From NCBI GenBank assembly GCA_041738285.1, contig JBGSQB010000097.1, positions 1-18,331 on the forward strand: DNA of 18,331 bases, written 5' to 3'. The position numbers and the translations under genes were made by a program. The notes under the pieces are model-generated. The model did not search any database. It was not told the origin of the DNA and saw only the letters and a program-made list of their open reading frames with translations. Below, piece by piece: positions 1 through 8,431 of the stretch. The stretch comes from SZUA-521 sp041738285. Its GTDB lineage: Bacteria > Pseudomonadota > Gammaproteobacteria > Pseudomonadales > Azotimanducaceae. Each line of letters begins with the position of its first letter. Position 1 is the stretch's first letter.

Positions 1-325
1 GCAGAGCCGAGCGCGCGGCGTTCCAATCACCCTCCGCGAGTAACACGAGCCCCCGCACGGTCTGCTCCCGCGCGTGTCGCACGCGTCTCGCATCCGACCA
101 GTCGCGCACGCCGGCGCCGGCTCTCAGCACACGCCCGGCGACGCCGAACAGGACTCGAATGAACACCAGGACGATGACGAGCGAGAGTAGTGCAAACCAG
201 AGACTCGTTTCGAAGCTGAGATTGTCATACACCACGAGCACATAACCCGGGTCGCGCGCCATGAGTGTCGCAATCACGCCACCCACGATGAGCGCGAATA
301 CGAGAATGAGCGCGGCCTTCTTCAC
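1..325 (-). CDS. hemY: HemY family protein, N-terminal part (cut by window edge)
   Basis: Read on the minus strand from a GTG at 325, this gives 108 residues before the window ends. It has two membrane segments (about residues 4-21 and 42-63) separated by the signature DPGYVLVVYDN...ETSLWFA, which is typical of the HemY N-terminal domain. The start of a helical TPR-like region follows. HemY is an inner-membrane TPR protein encoded next to hemC, hemD and hemX; its exact role in haem synthesis is not settled, and it is distinct from the protoporphyrinogen oxidase also called HemY. The GTG start shares GTGA with the hemX stop, so translation is probably coupled. The rest of the gene lies outside the window. 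Confidence 0.9.
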   Translation of the reverse strand, partial: MKKAALILVFALIVGGVIATLMARDPGYVLVVYDNLSFETSLWFALLSLVIVLVFIRVLFGVAGRVLRAGAGVRDWSDARRVRHAREQTVRGLVLLAEGDWNAARSAL

Positions 326-1383
326 GACTCGTCCTCGACTTCGAGCTCGAGCGGCGCAGGCTCTGCAGGTATCGCGGCCGGAGTCGATGCGGCAAGACGG
401 GTACTGATACGCAGCGCGACCGCCGCCACCTGCAGTGCGCGAAGCGAGTCGATCTCCCGCATGAGTGCGATGACACGATCGTCGCTCGTGTCGTAGAACT
501 CATCGATCGCCGTAGCAAGCCCAAGTAGCGTTTGTTCAAACAGATCCGCGTCGCGCCGAAGCAGCGCGAGCTGCGCTCGCTCGAGGGCGAGTGCCAGGTT
601 CAATTCCAGATAACGATGTTCCGCAGGCTCGAGCAGCGGTCGCGATTCGCCCGACTGGCGCCGCCTGAACTCGAACAACGCCGCCAACCGATCGAGCGCC
701 AGATTCCAGCCATCGGGCTCCTGGACATCGGGGCCGTCCGGCGCGACATAGCTCGGCAGCCGAATGGGCAGATCCGGCAACGTCTCCTTCGCAGCTTCGA
801 GCCGGACCATCGCACCATCGAGATCGAGTCGCGGGCTTTGGCTGATTGCGTCGATGTCACGGTCGATGCCAGCGATCGATTCGGCAAGCGTTGGATCATC
901 GAGTTCAACGAGCACCGAGCGTGCTGTGCGCAGCGCATCGAGCGCGGACTGTGTATCGGCGCCTATGCGCAGTGAGTGATCCGCAAGGTGCAGCAGATGG
1001 GTAGCTTCCGCGAGCCGCCACGGTCTCGGATCGATGTCGCTCACCGCGATCAAACCACGCAAGTGCCCCAACTCCTGCTGCACAGCAGCGATGCGCGTAT
1101 CGTGCGTCGCCAGCTGTCGCGCGAGCGGCTGCTGCGGATCGGCGAGACGCGACTCCAGGTCTCGTCTGATCTCGTCCTGCGCACGCGCCTGTGACTCCTG
1201 CAACGCGCTGATCGTAGGCAAGACACTCGCCATGGGATCGGAGTAGTGATCCCGATACAGCAGATAGCCGACAATCGCCAGCGCCACGAGCGACAACAAC
1301 ACGGCAAACACCGCGCTCGCGCTCCCACCGCCCCCGCCGCCCCCGGTGGGCTGCGCGCCGGGCGCCCCGTCTGTTTCACTCAT
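322..1383 (-). CDS. hemX: HemX family membrane protein
   Basis: This 353-residue protein has a short cytoplasmic N-terminus containing seven consecutive glycines, one membrane segment (about residues 25-43) and a long helical periplasmic domain. The segment RPWRLAEATHLLHLAD matches the conserved core of the HemX family (often mislabelled uroporphyrinogen-III methyltransferase). No SAM-binding methyltransferase motifs are visible, so it is probably structural or regulatory in haem synthesis. I chose the ATG at 1383 because AGGA lies 5 bases upstream; an in-frame ATG at 1401 would add six residues. The start overlaps the end of hemD by 8 bp and the stop overlaps hemY by 4 bp. Confidence 0.9.
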   Translation of the reverse strand: MSETDGAPGAQPTGGGGGGGSASAVFAVLLSLVALAIVGYLLYRDHYSDPMASVLPTISALQESQARAQDEIRRDLESRLADPQQPLARQLATHDTRIAAVQQELGHLRGLIAVSDIDPRPWRLAEATHLLHLADHSLRIGADTQSALDALRTARSVLVELDDPTLAESIAGIDRDIDAISQSPRLDLDGAMVRLEAAKETLPDLPIRLPSYVAPDGPDVQEPDGWNLALDRLAALFEFRRRQSGESRPLLEPAEHRYLELNLALALERAQLALLRRDADLFEQTLLGLATAIDEFYDTSDDRVIALMREIDSLRALQVAAVALRISTRLAASTPAAIPAEPAPLELEVEDES

Positions 1384-2104
1384 CACGGTCCTCGCTATCA
1401 TTCATGGCGGACAATACTGCTTCGGCGCCGGCACCGTGGCTGACCACGATGCGACACGCACCCATTTCCTTCATTCGAGCGGCAACCCGATCCGAAGGCA
1501 CGACGAAAATCGCCTGCGCCGGCATACCGCTGCTGCAGTTGACGAGTGCCTCACCACCCGCCGCGCTCGACACGATGACGTAGGCAAAATTCGTCAGATC
1601 GATCGGGTCGGTCACTTCGGTAGGCCTGCGCCGATACACGTCCATGCGGTGTACATCGATGCCGCGCGCCGCCAGCGCTGAGTCCAACAGTCTGCGACCG
1701 CCCTCTCCGCCAACCAGCCACACCCGTCGCGCCGCCGCCACCTGCGGCATCGCCAGTATACCCTCCGACCGCTCGTCGTCCGGCGCCCCGGCCTCGACAC
1801 CGCGCACCCGCAGCGCATCACGCGTCGCAGCGCCAACAGCGATCCACGAAATCCCCGCGGGCATACCACGGCTTTCGATCAGCGGATATCCATGTGTCAC
1901 GGCATGAACGGACAGGAATACCACCGCATCTGCGGGCCCGAGTCGTGGCAGCTTGTGAATCTCATCGTCGGCCGATACGCCGACGACTTCGATCATGGGC
2001 ACCACCACAACCGTGAACTGCGCCGCCCGAAGCGCGCGAGCAAGCGACTCGGCGCCCGGTTCAGACCGCGTGACCAGAACCCGGCCGCGATGGCGCATCG
2101 TCAT
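1376..2104 (-). CDS. hemD: Uroporphyrinogen-III synthase
   Basis: This 242-residue protein catalyses ring closure and D-ring inversion of hydroxymethylbilane to uroporphyrinogen III, in the cytoplasm. It opens with GRVLVTRSEPGAESLARAL, the usual first strand and helix of HemD. It also carries the weakly conserved family features, including YVIVSSAAGGEAL around residues 155-167, corresponding to the serine-rich loop near the active site. HemD is poorly conserved in general, so position directly after hemC is strong support. The ATG overlaps the hemC stop as ATGA. An ATG two codons later is possible. Confidence 0.93.
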   Translation of the reverse strand: MTMRHRGRVLVTRSEPGAESLARALRAAQFTVVVVPMIEVVGVSADDEIHKLPRLGPADAVVFLSVHAVTHGYPLIESRGMPAGISWIAVGAATRDALRVRGVEAGAPDDERSEGILAMPQVAAARRVWLVGGEGGRRLLDSALAARGIDVHRMDVYRRRPTEVTDPIDLTNFAYVIVSSAAGGEALVNCSSGMPAQAIFVVPSDRVAARMKEMGACRIVVSHGAGAEAVLSAMNDSEDRDE

Positions 2105-3030
2105 CCGTGGCGTGTGCTGCGCAACACTTCAAGGATTTCCTCGGCGCCTTGCTCCTCCAGCTTCGACGCTGCAAGACGCCCGAGTGCATGGGAATCGGTG
2201 CCTTCGACACGCGTGCGAAGAACCCGTGTTCCGTCGGCGTCGGCGATGAGCGCATCGAGCGTCAGCCGCACACCATCGGTTCTCGCGTAGGCGGCAATCG
2301 GCAAGGAACAATCGGCCCCAAGCGCTCCGCTCACGGCCCGCTCGGCAGTGACGCAAGCCGCGACCACCGGATCAGCCAGGGGTGCAAGGAGTTGGAGCAG
2401 ATCCGCACGATCACCTCGACACTCGATGCCGAGCGCCCCTTGACCGGCTGCCGGCAGACTCACTGCAACGTCGATACGCATGGTGATCCGCGCGTGCATA
2501 TCCAGACGTTCGAGTCCCGCGCAGGCCAGCAAGAGCGCATCGAACTCACCGGCATCGAGTTTGCCGAGTCTCGTGTTGACGTTGCCGCGAACGGGCAGCA
2601 CCGAAAGATCGGGGCGCCGCGCGAGCAGCTGAGAACGACGTCGTAGACTCGAAGAACCGATGCGCGCGCCACGTGGAAGCGACTCGATGGACTCAGCGGC
2701 ACTGGTCACGAGCGCATCCCTTACGTCCGCACGAAACGCGATCACGGGCATGACGAATCCATCGGGTAGCGCGGCGGGCACATCCTTCATGGAGTGAACC
2801 GCGATGTCGGCACGATCCTCTGCCATTGCGATTTCGAGCTCTTTGACAAAAAGTCCCTTGCCGCCGATTTCACTGAGGGGCGAAGACAGCCACTTGTCGC
2901 CGGTTGTTGTCATCGGCACCAGCTCGACCCGAACGTTGGGATGCGCCCGCTCGATTTCGCCCTTGATGAAGTTCGCCTGCCACAATGCCAGTGCGCTGCT
3001 GCGCGTAGCGATTCGCACGCGGTCGATCAT
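2101..3030 (-). CDS. hemC: Porphobilinogen deaminase (hydroxymethylbilane synthase)
   Basis: This 309-residue cytoplasmic enzyme joins four porphobilinogens into hydroxymethylbilane. The N-terminus has the conserved IATRSSALALWQA. GGKGLFVKELE (about residues 57-67), the aspartate-bearing HSMKDVP (79-85) and RRRSQLL (130-136) are all present. The cofactor-attachment cysteine is Cys241 in GADCSLPIAAY; the usual GGC is GADC here. Length is normal for the family. Its ATG shares one base with the algR stop (TGATG), and AAGG lies 7 bases upstream, so hemC should be translated from the same message as algZ-algR. Confidence 0.97.
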   Translation of the reverse strand: MIDRVRIATRSSALALWQANFIKGEIERAHPNVRVELVPMTTTGDKWLSSPLSEIGGKGLFVKELEIAMAEDRADIAVHSMKDVPAALPDGFVMPVIAFRADVRDALVTSAAESIESLPRGARIGSSSLRRRSQLLARRPDLSVLPVRGNVNTRLGKLDAGEFDALLLACAGLERLDMHARITMRIDVAVSLPAAGQGALGIECRGDRADLLQLLAPLADPVVAACVTAERAVSGALGADCSLPIAAYARTDGVRLTLDALIADADGTRVLRTRVEGTDSHALGRLAASKLEEQGAEEILEVLRSTRHG

Positions 3031-3758
3031 CAGAGCGCCTTGATGAGCTTGCGAACATCGGCAACATGGCGACGGCTGATGTCGATTCCCTGGTCGATGC
3101 CACGCAGCTTCACCTGATAATGCCCTTCCTCGTTGCGTTCGAGGCCAACCACATGTTGTGGCGCGATCAGCGCGTTCCGATGCACGCGTACGAAACGTTC
3201 ACCGAACTCGTCTTCCAACTCCTTCAGCGTATCGTCGATCAAAAGCTCACCACCAGCGTGACGCGCGGTGACGTACTTCTGATCCGCCTGAAAACACCCG
3301 ACATCGTCGACCGGAACGAGTTCGATACCCTTGCGCGTGCGCGCCGAAATGTGTGTTCGACGGTTGTCGTTCTGTGTCGCCAGCGCGGCCAACTGCAATC
3401 GATTGGTGCGGCGCGCGTTGCCAAGCACAGAAGCAAGATCGTTGCGGCGTACTGGCTTGAGAAGGTATCCGATCGCCTGCACGTTGAATGCATCGACCGC
3501 ATGTTCTTCGTACGCTGTGCAGAAGACCACCGCGGGTGGTTCCTCCATGCCGGCCATGTGTCGCGCCGCTTCCAATCCGTCCATGCCGGGCATGCGAATG
3601 TCCAGCAGCACGACATCCGGCTGCAGGTCGCTGCATCGCTCAACGGCCTGCATTCCGTTGGCGGCGTGGCCAACGACTTCATAACCATCGATATCGCTCA
3701 ACATGCGCGCCAGACGATCCCGCGCAAGCTGCTCATCGTCGACGATCAGTACCTTCAT
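3030..3758 (-). CDS. algR: LytTR-family response regulator (AlgR type)
   Basis: This 242-residue protein has a receiver domain (1-120) and a LytTR DNA-binding domain (about 135-240). The receiver has acidic residues D7/D8, phospho-acceptor Asp53 in LLDIRMPG, Thr81 and Lys101 in LLKP, so phosphorylation machinery looks complete. The DNA-binding part shows FVRVHRNALI, the hallmark of LytTR domains. Placement between an AlgZ-type kinase and hemC is the arrangement known for Pseudomonas algR, which controls alginate, motility and virulence there; targets in this organism are unknown. A strong GGGAGG lies 5 bases before the ATG, which overlaps the kinase stop as ATGA. Confidence 0.9.
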   Translation of the reverse strand: MKVLIVDDEQLARDRLARMLSDIDGYEVVGHAANGMQAVERCSDLQPDVVLLDIRMPGMDGLEAARHMAGMEEPPAVVFCTAYEEHAVDAFNVQAIGYLLKPVRRNDLASVLGNARRTNRLQLAALATQNDNRRTHISARTRKGIELVPVDDVGCFQADQKYVTARHAGGELLIDDTLKELEDEFGERFVRVHRNALIAPQHVVGLERNEEGHYQVKLRGIDQGIDISRRHVADVRKLIKAL

Positions 3759-4861
3759 GGGTGCCTCCCACTTTGATTCGATTCCACCGCTACGCTCGCC
3801 GCCGGCTCTATCGAATGTGGATAGTGCAAGCGCGTGACATACACGCGGCGTGACTCGTCCGTTTCCGCGACTAGATCGGCCTCGGCACCATACAGAACCG
3901 CAAGCCGGCTCTTGATGTTGTTGACCGCCATACGGTTACCCTGGGTTTCACCGCGGGCTTCAGGTGGCGGCACGGGATTGGTGATCTGAACCCACACCTG
4001 GCCCGATTGATAGCGAACGCGCACGGTGATGGTGCCGCCTTCCGGCAGCGGTTGAATACCATGGTAGATCGCGTTTTCCAACAAGGGCTGCAGCGTCAGA
4101 AGTGGAATCTTGATCGTCTGCGGGGGCACCTCGACGTCCCAGGTGAGGCGCAACCGGTCACCGAGGCGCAGTCCTTCGATGCGCACGTACCGTTCACAGA
4201 GGGCAAGCTCTTCGGCAAGACTCACCTGGTTGCCTGCATCGTTCAGGCTCGCGCGGAACAGCTCGGAAAGATCCTCGACCACTGACTCGGCGGTGTCCGG
4301 ATCGGTCGCGATGAGGCTTGCGATGATGTTCATGCTGTTGAACAGAAAGTGTGGCCGGATCCGTGACTGCAGCGCCTGGATGCGAGACTGCAGCTCCGAC
4401 TGCTCCTGCTCGCGCAGCTGCTGTTGAACATAGAAATAGCGCAGGACCATGCCGGTGATGATGCCCGCAATCGCCATCTGACCGCCGACCCGAGCCCAGT
4501 CGAGCGGGCGCTCGGCGTAGCTCGGCCAACCCAGCAGCACCCGCTCGGCGATGAGACTGACACCAAAGACGACGACCATGACCAGGAGAAACGCGAGCAG
4601 CGCGCCACCCACCAGTCCGGTTCGCATGAGCGAGGGTCGCACCCAGCACAGCAGCGCAGCGCTCGACAGCACCACCCACTGAACATACAGCGACATCAGC
4701 GCCAGTCGCTCCCAGGTGACCGCACCTCCGGCCAGTAAGAGCACGAGCACCAGCAGCTGACCCACCAGCACCAGCACACCGAGGGCCGGCGCATTGCACA
4801 GGTCCGGTACCACGAACCGGGTCGGTCGGCTTGGTTGCGTCGCGCCCGTTGGCACCCTCAC
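3755..4861 (-). CDS. algZ: LytS/AlgZ-type sensor histidine kinase
   Basis: This protein of up to 368 residues begins with FVVPDLCNAPALG, a feature of AlgZ/FimS kinases. Four predicted membrane helices follow (about 27-44, 53-72, 84-106 and 126-144), then a cytoplasmic linker rich in Gln and Glu (145-165). The kinase core has His171 in RPHFLFNSMN and an N-box LLENAIYHGI with Asn263. A glycine-rich GNRMAVNNIKSRL (308-320) completes it, as in the HPK8/LytS class. It presumably phosphorylates the adjacent AlgR. The frame opens at GTG 4861. GTG 4855 is a good alternative because GGAG sits 5 bases before it, giving 366 residues. It diverges from argH. Confidence 0.9.
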   Translation of the reverse strand: MRVPTGATQPSRPTRFVVPDLCNAPALGVLVLVGQLLVLVLLLAGGAVTWERLALMSLYVQWVVLSSAALLCWVRPSLMRTGLVGGALLAFLLVMVVVFGVSLIAERVLLGWPSYAERPLDWARVGGQMAIAGIITGMVLRYFYVQQQLREQEQSELQSRIQALQSRIRPHFLFNSMNIIASLIATDPDTAESVVEDLSELFRASLNDAGNQVSLAEELALCERYVRIEGLRLGDRLRLTWDVEVPPQTIKIPLLTLQPLLENAIYHGIQPLPEGGTITVRVRYQSGQVWVQITNPVPPPEARGETQGNRMAVNNIKSRLAVLYGAEADLVAETDESRRVYVTRLHYPHSIEPAASVAVESNQSGRHP

Positions 4862-4966
4862 TCCACTTCAGACACAGATACAGACCGGCAATGACGGAGG
4901 ACCGCGGAAGCCCGTCGAGGAGATGTTGATATACTCGCCCGCCTGCACAATCGCCGACGGATCACG
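4862..4966. promoter_or_regulatory. Divergent control region between algZ and argH
   Basis: This 105-bp spacer must hold both the argH promoter and the promoter of the algZ-hem block. On the plus strand TATACT at 4930-4935 is a good sigma-70 -10 candidate, 31 bases before the argH ATG, but no convincing -35 is spaced correctly from it. On the minus strand I find no -10/-35 pair worth naming. No long inverted repeat or terminator is visible. The AlgR binding sequence cannot be assigned by eye. Confidence 0.35.
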
Positions 4967-6373
4967 ATGACGGACGAACAAAACGCCCCAAACAAACTCT
5001 GGGGGGGCCGCTTCAGCGAACCTACGGATCGGTTCGTGGAACGATTCACCGCATCAGTCGGATTCGATGCGCGGTTATACCACCATGACATTCGCGGCTC
5101 CATCGCCCACGCGCGGATGCTGGCGCACACCGGCGTGATCACCGAGGCAGAGCGCGATCAGATCGTAGCTGGATTGAATACGATCCTCAGCGAGGTGCAG
5201 CGCGGGGTGTTCAAGTGGTCTGTTGCGCTCGAAGACGTACACATGAACATCGAGTCGCGCCTCACGACTCTGGTTGGCGATGTCGGCAAGAAACTGCACA
5301 CCGCGCGCTCGCGCAATGACCAGGTGGCCACCGACATCCGCCTGTTTCTGCGCGACGAGATCGACGCCTTACTGGCGATCGAATCGGACCTATTGACCGC
5401 AATCGTCGATCTATCGGAGCGCCATGCGGACACGCTGATGCCGGGGTTCACCCATCTGCAGACCGCTCAGCCGGTGACCTTCGGCCACCATCTGATGGCG
5501 TGGTTCGAGATGCTGTTGCGCGACCGCGACCGGCTCACCGATCTGCGCGTGCGGGTCGATGTGCTGCCCCTGGGCTCGGCTGCGCTGGCCGGCACCACGT
5601 TTGCCATCGACCGTGCCTTCACCGCCCGCGAACTCGGTTTCGCGGCCGTCAGTGAGAATTCGCTGGACGCCGTCAGCGATCGCGACTTCGCCATCGAGTT
5701 CTGTGCCGCTGCAAGCCTCACCATGATGCACCTGTCGCGCTGGTGCGAAGAGCTGGTGCTGTGGTCCTCCCAGCAGTTCGCGTTCATCAGCTTGCCGGAC
5801 CGGTTCTGCACCGGATCCTCGATCATGCCGCAGAAGAAGAATCCGGATGTCCCGGAACTGGTGCGCGGCAAGTCCGGGCGCGTGTTCGGCCATCTGGTCA
5901 GTCTGCTGACATTGATGAAGAGCCAGCCGCTCGCGTACAACAAGGACAACCAGGAAGACAAGGAACCCCTGTTCGACGCGGTGGATACGCTGCGCGATTG
6001 CCTCACCGCGATGATCGGCATGCTGCCGCACATCGAAGTCGATGCGGCGCGTATGCGGGCCGCCGCTGCGGCCGGACACGCGACCGCCACCGATCTGGCG
6101 GACTACTTGGTGCGCAAAGGCGTCGCCTTTCGCGATGCCCACGAGATGGTCGGGCGCGCGGTCGCCCATGCCCAGAAAAATAAGGTATCGCTGGCCGACT
6201 TGAGCGTCGCCGACCTGCGCGGCATCGGTGCGATGAGCAACTACATCGACGATGACGTACTCGCGGTACTGACCCTGGAGGGGTCGGTCGCCGCCCGCAA
6301 CCATATTGGTGGCACCGCGCCGGCGCAGGTCAGACAGGCGATCGTGCGCGCCCGCAGCCGCATCGGCGGTTAA
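4967..6373 (+). CDS. argH: Argininosuccinate lyase
   Basis: This 468-residue cytoplasmic enzyme cleaves argininosuccinate to arginine and fumarate, the last step of arginine synthesis. It starts with the family sequence KLWGGRFSEPTDRFVERFTASV, with DVHMNIESRL (substrate binding) near residue 92 and ARSRNDQVATD near 114-124. The fumarase/aspartase superfamily signature is GSSIMPQKKNPD (283-294) with catalytic Ser284/Ser285. Length and motifs are normal. The ATG is supported by homology; the ribosome-binding sequence is weak. ArgH next to algZ and hemC is the order known in Pseudomonas. Confidence 0.97.
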   Translation: MTDEQNAPNKLWGGRFSEPTDRFVERFTASVGFDARLYHHDIRGSIAHARMLAHTGVITEAERDQIVAGLNTILSEVQRGVFKWSVALEDVHMNIESRLTTLVGDVGKKLHTARSRNDQVATDIRLFLRDEIDALLAIESDLLTAIVDLSERHADTLMPGFTHLQTAQPVTFGHHLMAWFEMLLRDRDRLTDLRVRVDVLPLGSAALAGTTFAIDRAFTARELGFAAVSENSLDAVSDRDFAIEFCAAASLTMMHLSRWCEELVLWSSQQFAFISLPDRFCTGSSIMPQKKNPDVPELVRGKSGRVFGHLVSLLTLMKSQPLAYNKDNQEDKEPLFDAVDTLRDCLTAMIGMLPHIEVDAARMRAAAAAGHATATDLADYLVRKGVAFRDAHEMVGRAVAHAQKNKVSLADLSVADLRGIGAMSNYIDDDVLAVLTLEGSVAARNHIGGTAPAQVRQAIVRARSRIGG

Positions 6374-6422
6374 ACAAGCCTGAACCGAGACGCGCCTACC
6401 GGGCGGACGGGTAGCGGCTGCC

Positions 6423-6428
6423 TATACT
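6423..6428 (+). promoter_or_regulatory. Possible -10 element before the adenylate cyclase homologue
   Basis: TATACT ends 7 bases before the ATG at 6436, so a transcript started from it would begin at or within about two bases of the start codon. No clear Shine-Dalgarno sequence is present between it and the ATG. No good -35 is seen 16-18 bases upstream, which keeps confidence low. The 62-bp spacer after argH also contains a weak imperfect repeat (CTACC/GGTAG) without a T-tract, not enough for a terminator. Confidence 0.3.
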
Positions 6429-6435
6429 TGGGGTC

Positions 6436-8370
6436 ATGGCGGACGCTGGCACATCCTCGTCGACGGATATCGATCGCAAGGCCCTGCGGGCCCTGGTCGG
6501 ACGCTTTCGCGCCCGAGATGCCGCCCGCCGTTCTGAACTCGCGCGCGCACTGACCGGCCCCCAGCGCCAACTCATCGACGCGCTGGCCGTGTTGCTGCAT
6601 TCAAACCATGCCGCGATGCCCGGGTTCATCGATTTCGAGGTCCCGGCAGGCATCGACGGCTACAGCCCGGACCGCGATGCCATCGCCGCGGCCCGCAAAC
6701 TCGCTCTGTCGTACACGTTTGAGCGGTTCAGGGTGCGCAGCACCGCGATTCAGTCGCTGATTCTCGAACCGTCCGGACGCGCCGCTTTCAACGTCTGGGT
6801 GATCGCGCTGCGCGCGCACCACGAAGCGCTGGAGCCGAAGCTCGCCGCGATCGCTCGCCACGCGGCTCACTGCGAGCTCGAGCTGTCGTTCAAGATGGTT
6901 GATGCCCTCGACGCGCGCTCCGGCCACGCGGCCGCACTCGGTGAAACGCCCAAGCTGACGCTTGACGGTATCTATCGCGACGGCATTCTGCTCGCCGGCC
7001 GGTTCCCGATCTGGTGGCTGGTGCCACCAACCGTTGGCGCCGACTACGTGGCGTACTGCGAGCGCCTGCGGCAGCAGCGCTTTGTGTCCGGCAAGGACAC
7101 GATCGACCTGGGTGCCACGTACCGCATTCCGCAGAGGGAATGCTTCATCGCCGGGACCCAGGCGCTGCAGGCGGCGCTCACGGCTCCGATCACCTGGTTG
7201 CCCCGCTTGACGCTGATCGACAGCTATCTGGACGGGTTCGGGACCACGCTCGCCGATCGTCTCAAGCTTTACATGCACGCGCCGGCGAACGACGCCACTG
7301 CTGCGGATAGCGTGCTGCTCGACCAGATCGAAGGCTATCTCACGGCGCGCAACGAACTCGATCGGCTCGATCTGGTGCGCGAGGCGGCCCTCGATGCCCA
7401 TCCCGCCGATCGGGACCGCTGGTCGTTCGCGCAGTGGCGCCGGCAGGATCACCGGGTGACGTCCGCGCTCGCGGTGAGCGTGGCGAAGCTGCGCGCGGTG
7501 GCCACCGACAACCGATTCGATCGCAGCCAATTCGACACGATCGCAGCAGCGCTCAATCGCCCCCGCATCGACAATTCGATCAACGCCGCCCTGCTACCGG
7601 CGCATTGGGCACCGCAGTTGACCCTGGAGCGGACACCGCAGGGGTGGCAGCTTGCCGACGCCGACGGCAGCATCATCACCGCGCCTCGGCTCGCCGCCAT
7701 CGCAATCTGGGCCTGCCGCCACCGCCTCGACCCACGCAACCTGAAGGTCACGCAGGCTCCGTGGCGGCGGCGCTTCATTGCCATTCTCAACGCGCTGGCT
7801 AACCCCATCCCCTCGATCCAGGGCCCAGTGATCCTCGTCAATGCCGAAGAACAACCCGCAACCATGCACAGCGCGGACGAGCGCACGGTGGTTTCGAGCT
7901 TCGATGACGCCCTCGACTTCAGTGGCTTTCGGATCAATCTGATCGTGGCCATCGACTATGTTGCAGTCGATCAGGGCGCGCTCGTCACCACCCACTACCA
8001 CGGCCGCGCGGGTCTCGCGGCCGCATTCGCCCGCGCGCTCGGCGACTGGGGGACCATACCCCGCTGCGCCTGCATCGACACGCAGCGCCAACACGCAATC
8101 GAAACCCGGATCGTCGATCTGCTCGGACAAGCGCGGGTGGCGCTGGCACGGGGAAAGAAGTTTGCTCACGCGATTGGCGCGGGTATCGCCGTCTACGAGC
8201 GCACGCGCAGCACTGTCACCTACCGGCTGAGCGACAGCCTCACCGAATTCTCGAGCGGCGATGGCGCCCGCTCCGACGCCATCGTGTTCGATGTGCGCAA
8301 CGATCGTTTGCCAGCTCATTTCACGGCGGCGCAGCGATCACCGGAACGCGACGCCCAGGCACCGCGCTGA
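6436..8370 (+). CDS. Class I adenylate cyclase (CyaA)-family protein with degenerate active site
   Basis: This 644-residue protein is related to enterobacterial CyaA, which makes cyclic AMP from ATP. Seen family features are LLHSNHAAMPGF (53-64), DGIYRDGILLAGR...WWLVPP (177-198, compare LLDEFYRTAVRLAGK...WNMVP), RLDLVRE (310-316) and THYHGR (519-524, compare LHFNGE). The nucleotidyltransferase motif GSTSSxGQSxxSDLDIWV is replaced by a segment ending AAFNVWV (116-122). Both metal-binding aspartates are therefore changed (to Ala117 and Asn119) while the following Trp121 is kept. E. coli CyaA has about 848 residues; the C-terminal regulatory part is absent here. The frame is intact and composition matches its neighbours, so it is not an obvious pseudogene. 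I infer loss of cyclase activity and a possible binding or structural role. Confidence 0.8.
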   Translation: MADAGTSSSTDIDRKALRALVGRFRARDAARRSELARALTGPQRQLIDALAVLLHSNHAAMPGFIDFEVPAGIDGYSPDRDAIAAARKLALSYTFERFRVRSTAIQSLILEPSGRAAFNVWVIALRAHHEALEPKLAAIARHAAHCELELSFKMVDALDARSGHAAALGETPKLTLDGIYRDGILLAGRFPIWWLVPPTVGADYVAYCERLRQQRFVSGKDTIDLGATYRIPQRECFIAGTQALQAALTAPITWLPRLTLIDSYLDGFGTTLADRLKLYMHAPANDATAADSVLLDQIEGYLTARNELDRLDLVREAALDAHPADRDRWSFAQWRRQDHRVTSALAVSVAKLRAVATDNRFDRSQFDTIAAALNRPRIDNSINAALLPAHWAPQLTLERTPQGWQLADADGSIITAPRLAAIAIWACRHRLDPRNLKVTQAPWRRRFIAILNALANPIPSIQGPVILVNAEEQPATMHSADERTVVSSFDDALDFSGFRINLIVAIDYVAVDQGALVTTHYHGRAGLAAAFARALGDWGTIPRCACIDTQRQHAIETRIVDLLGQARVALARGKKFAHAIGAGIAVYERTRSTVTYRLSDSLTEFSSGDGARSDAIVFDVRNDRLPAHFTAAQRSPERDAQAPR

Positions 8371-8395
8371 CGCCCGCCCAACCGGGGGGAGCGTG

Positions 8396-8401
8396 TATAC
8401 T
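8396..8401 (+). promoter_or_regulatory. Possible -10 element of the lptM-lysA operon
   Basis: TATACT lies in the 61-bp spacer after the adenylate cyclase homologue, 30 bases before the lptM GTG. No matching -35 hexamer is visible, so this is a candidate only. It would drive lptM, lysA, dapF and the genes coupled to them. Confidence 0.35.
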
Positions 8402-8431
8402 TCCGCGCTTTGCGTGACCCAAGAGAACCCT

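Noticed and set aside
5411..6304. Long open frame of 297 codons on the minus strand inside argH
   Set aside because: It is antisense to a highly conserved enzyme; the translation has no recognisable motifs and reflects high GC content.
6374..6435. Terminator after argH
   Set aside because: The best stem is five base pairs with mismatches and no T-run follows.
6601..8319. Two long minus-strand open frames opposite the adenylate cyclase homologue
   Set aside because: The plus-strand protein aligns by motif with CyaA from end to end, while the minus-strand translations look random and Arg/Gly/Glu-rich.
6436..8370. Adenylate cyclase homologue as a pseudogene
   Set aside because: There is no stop or frameshift over 644 codons and the family signatures continue to the C-terminal third, so loss is confined to the active site and the regulatory domain.
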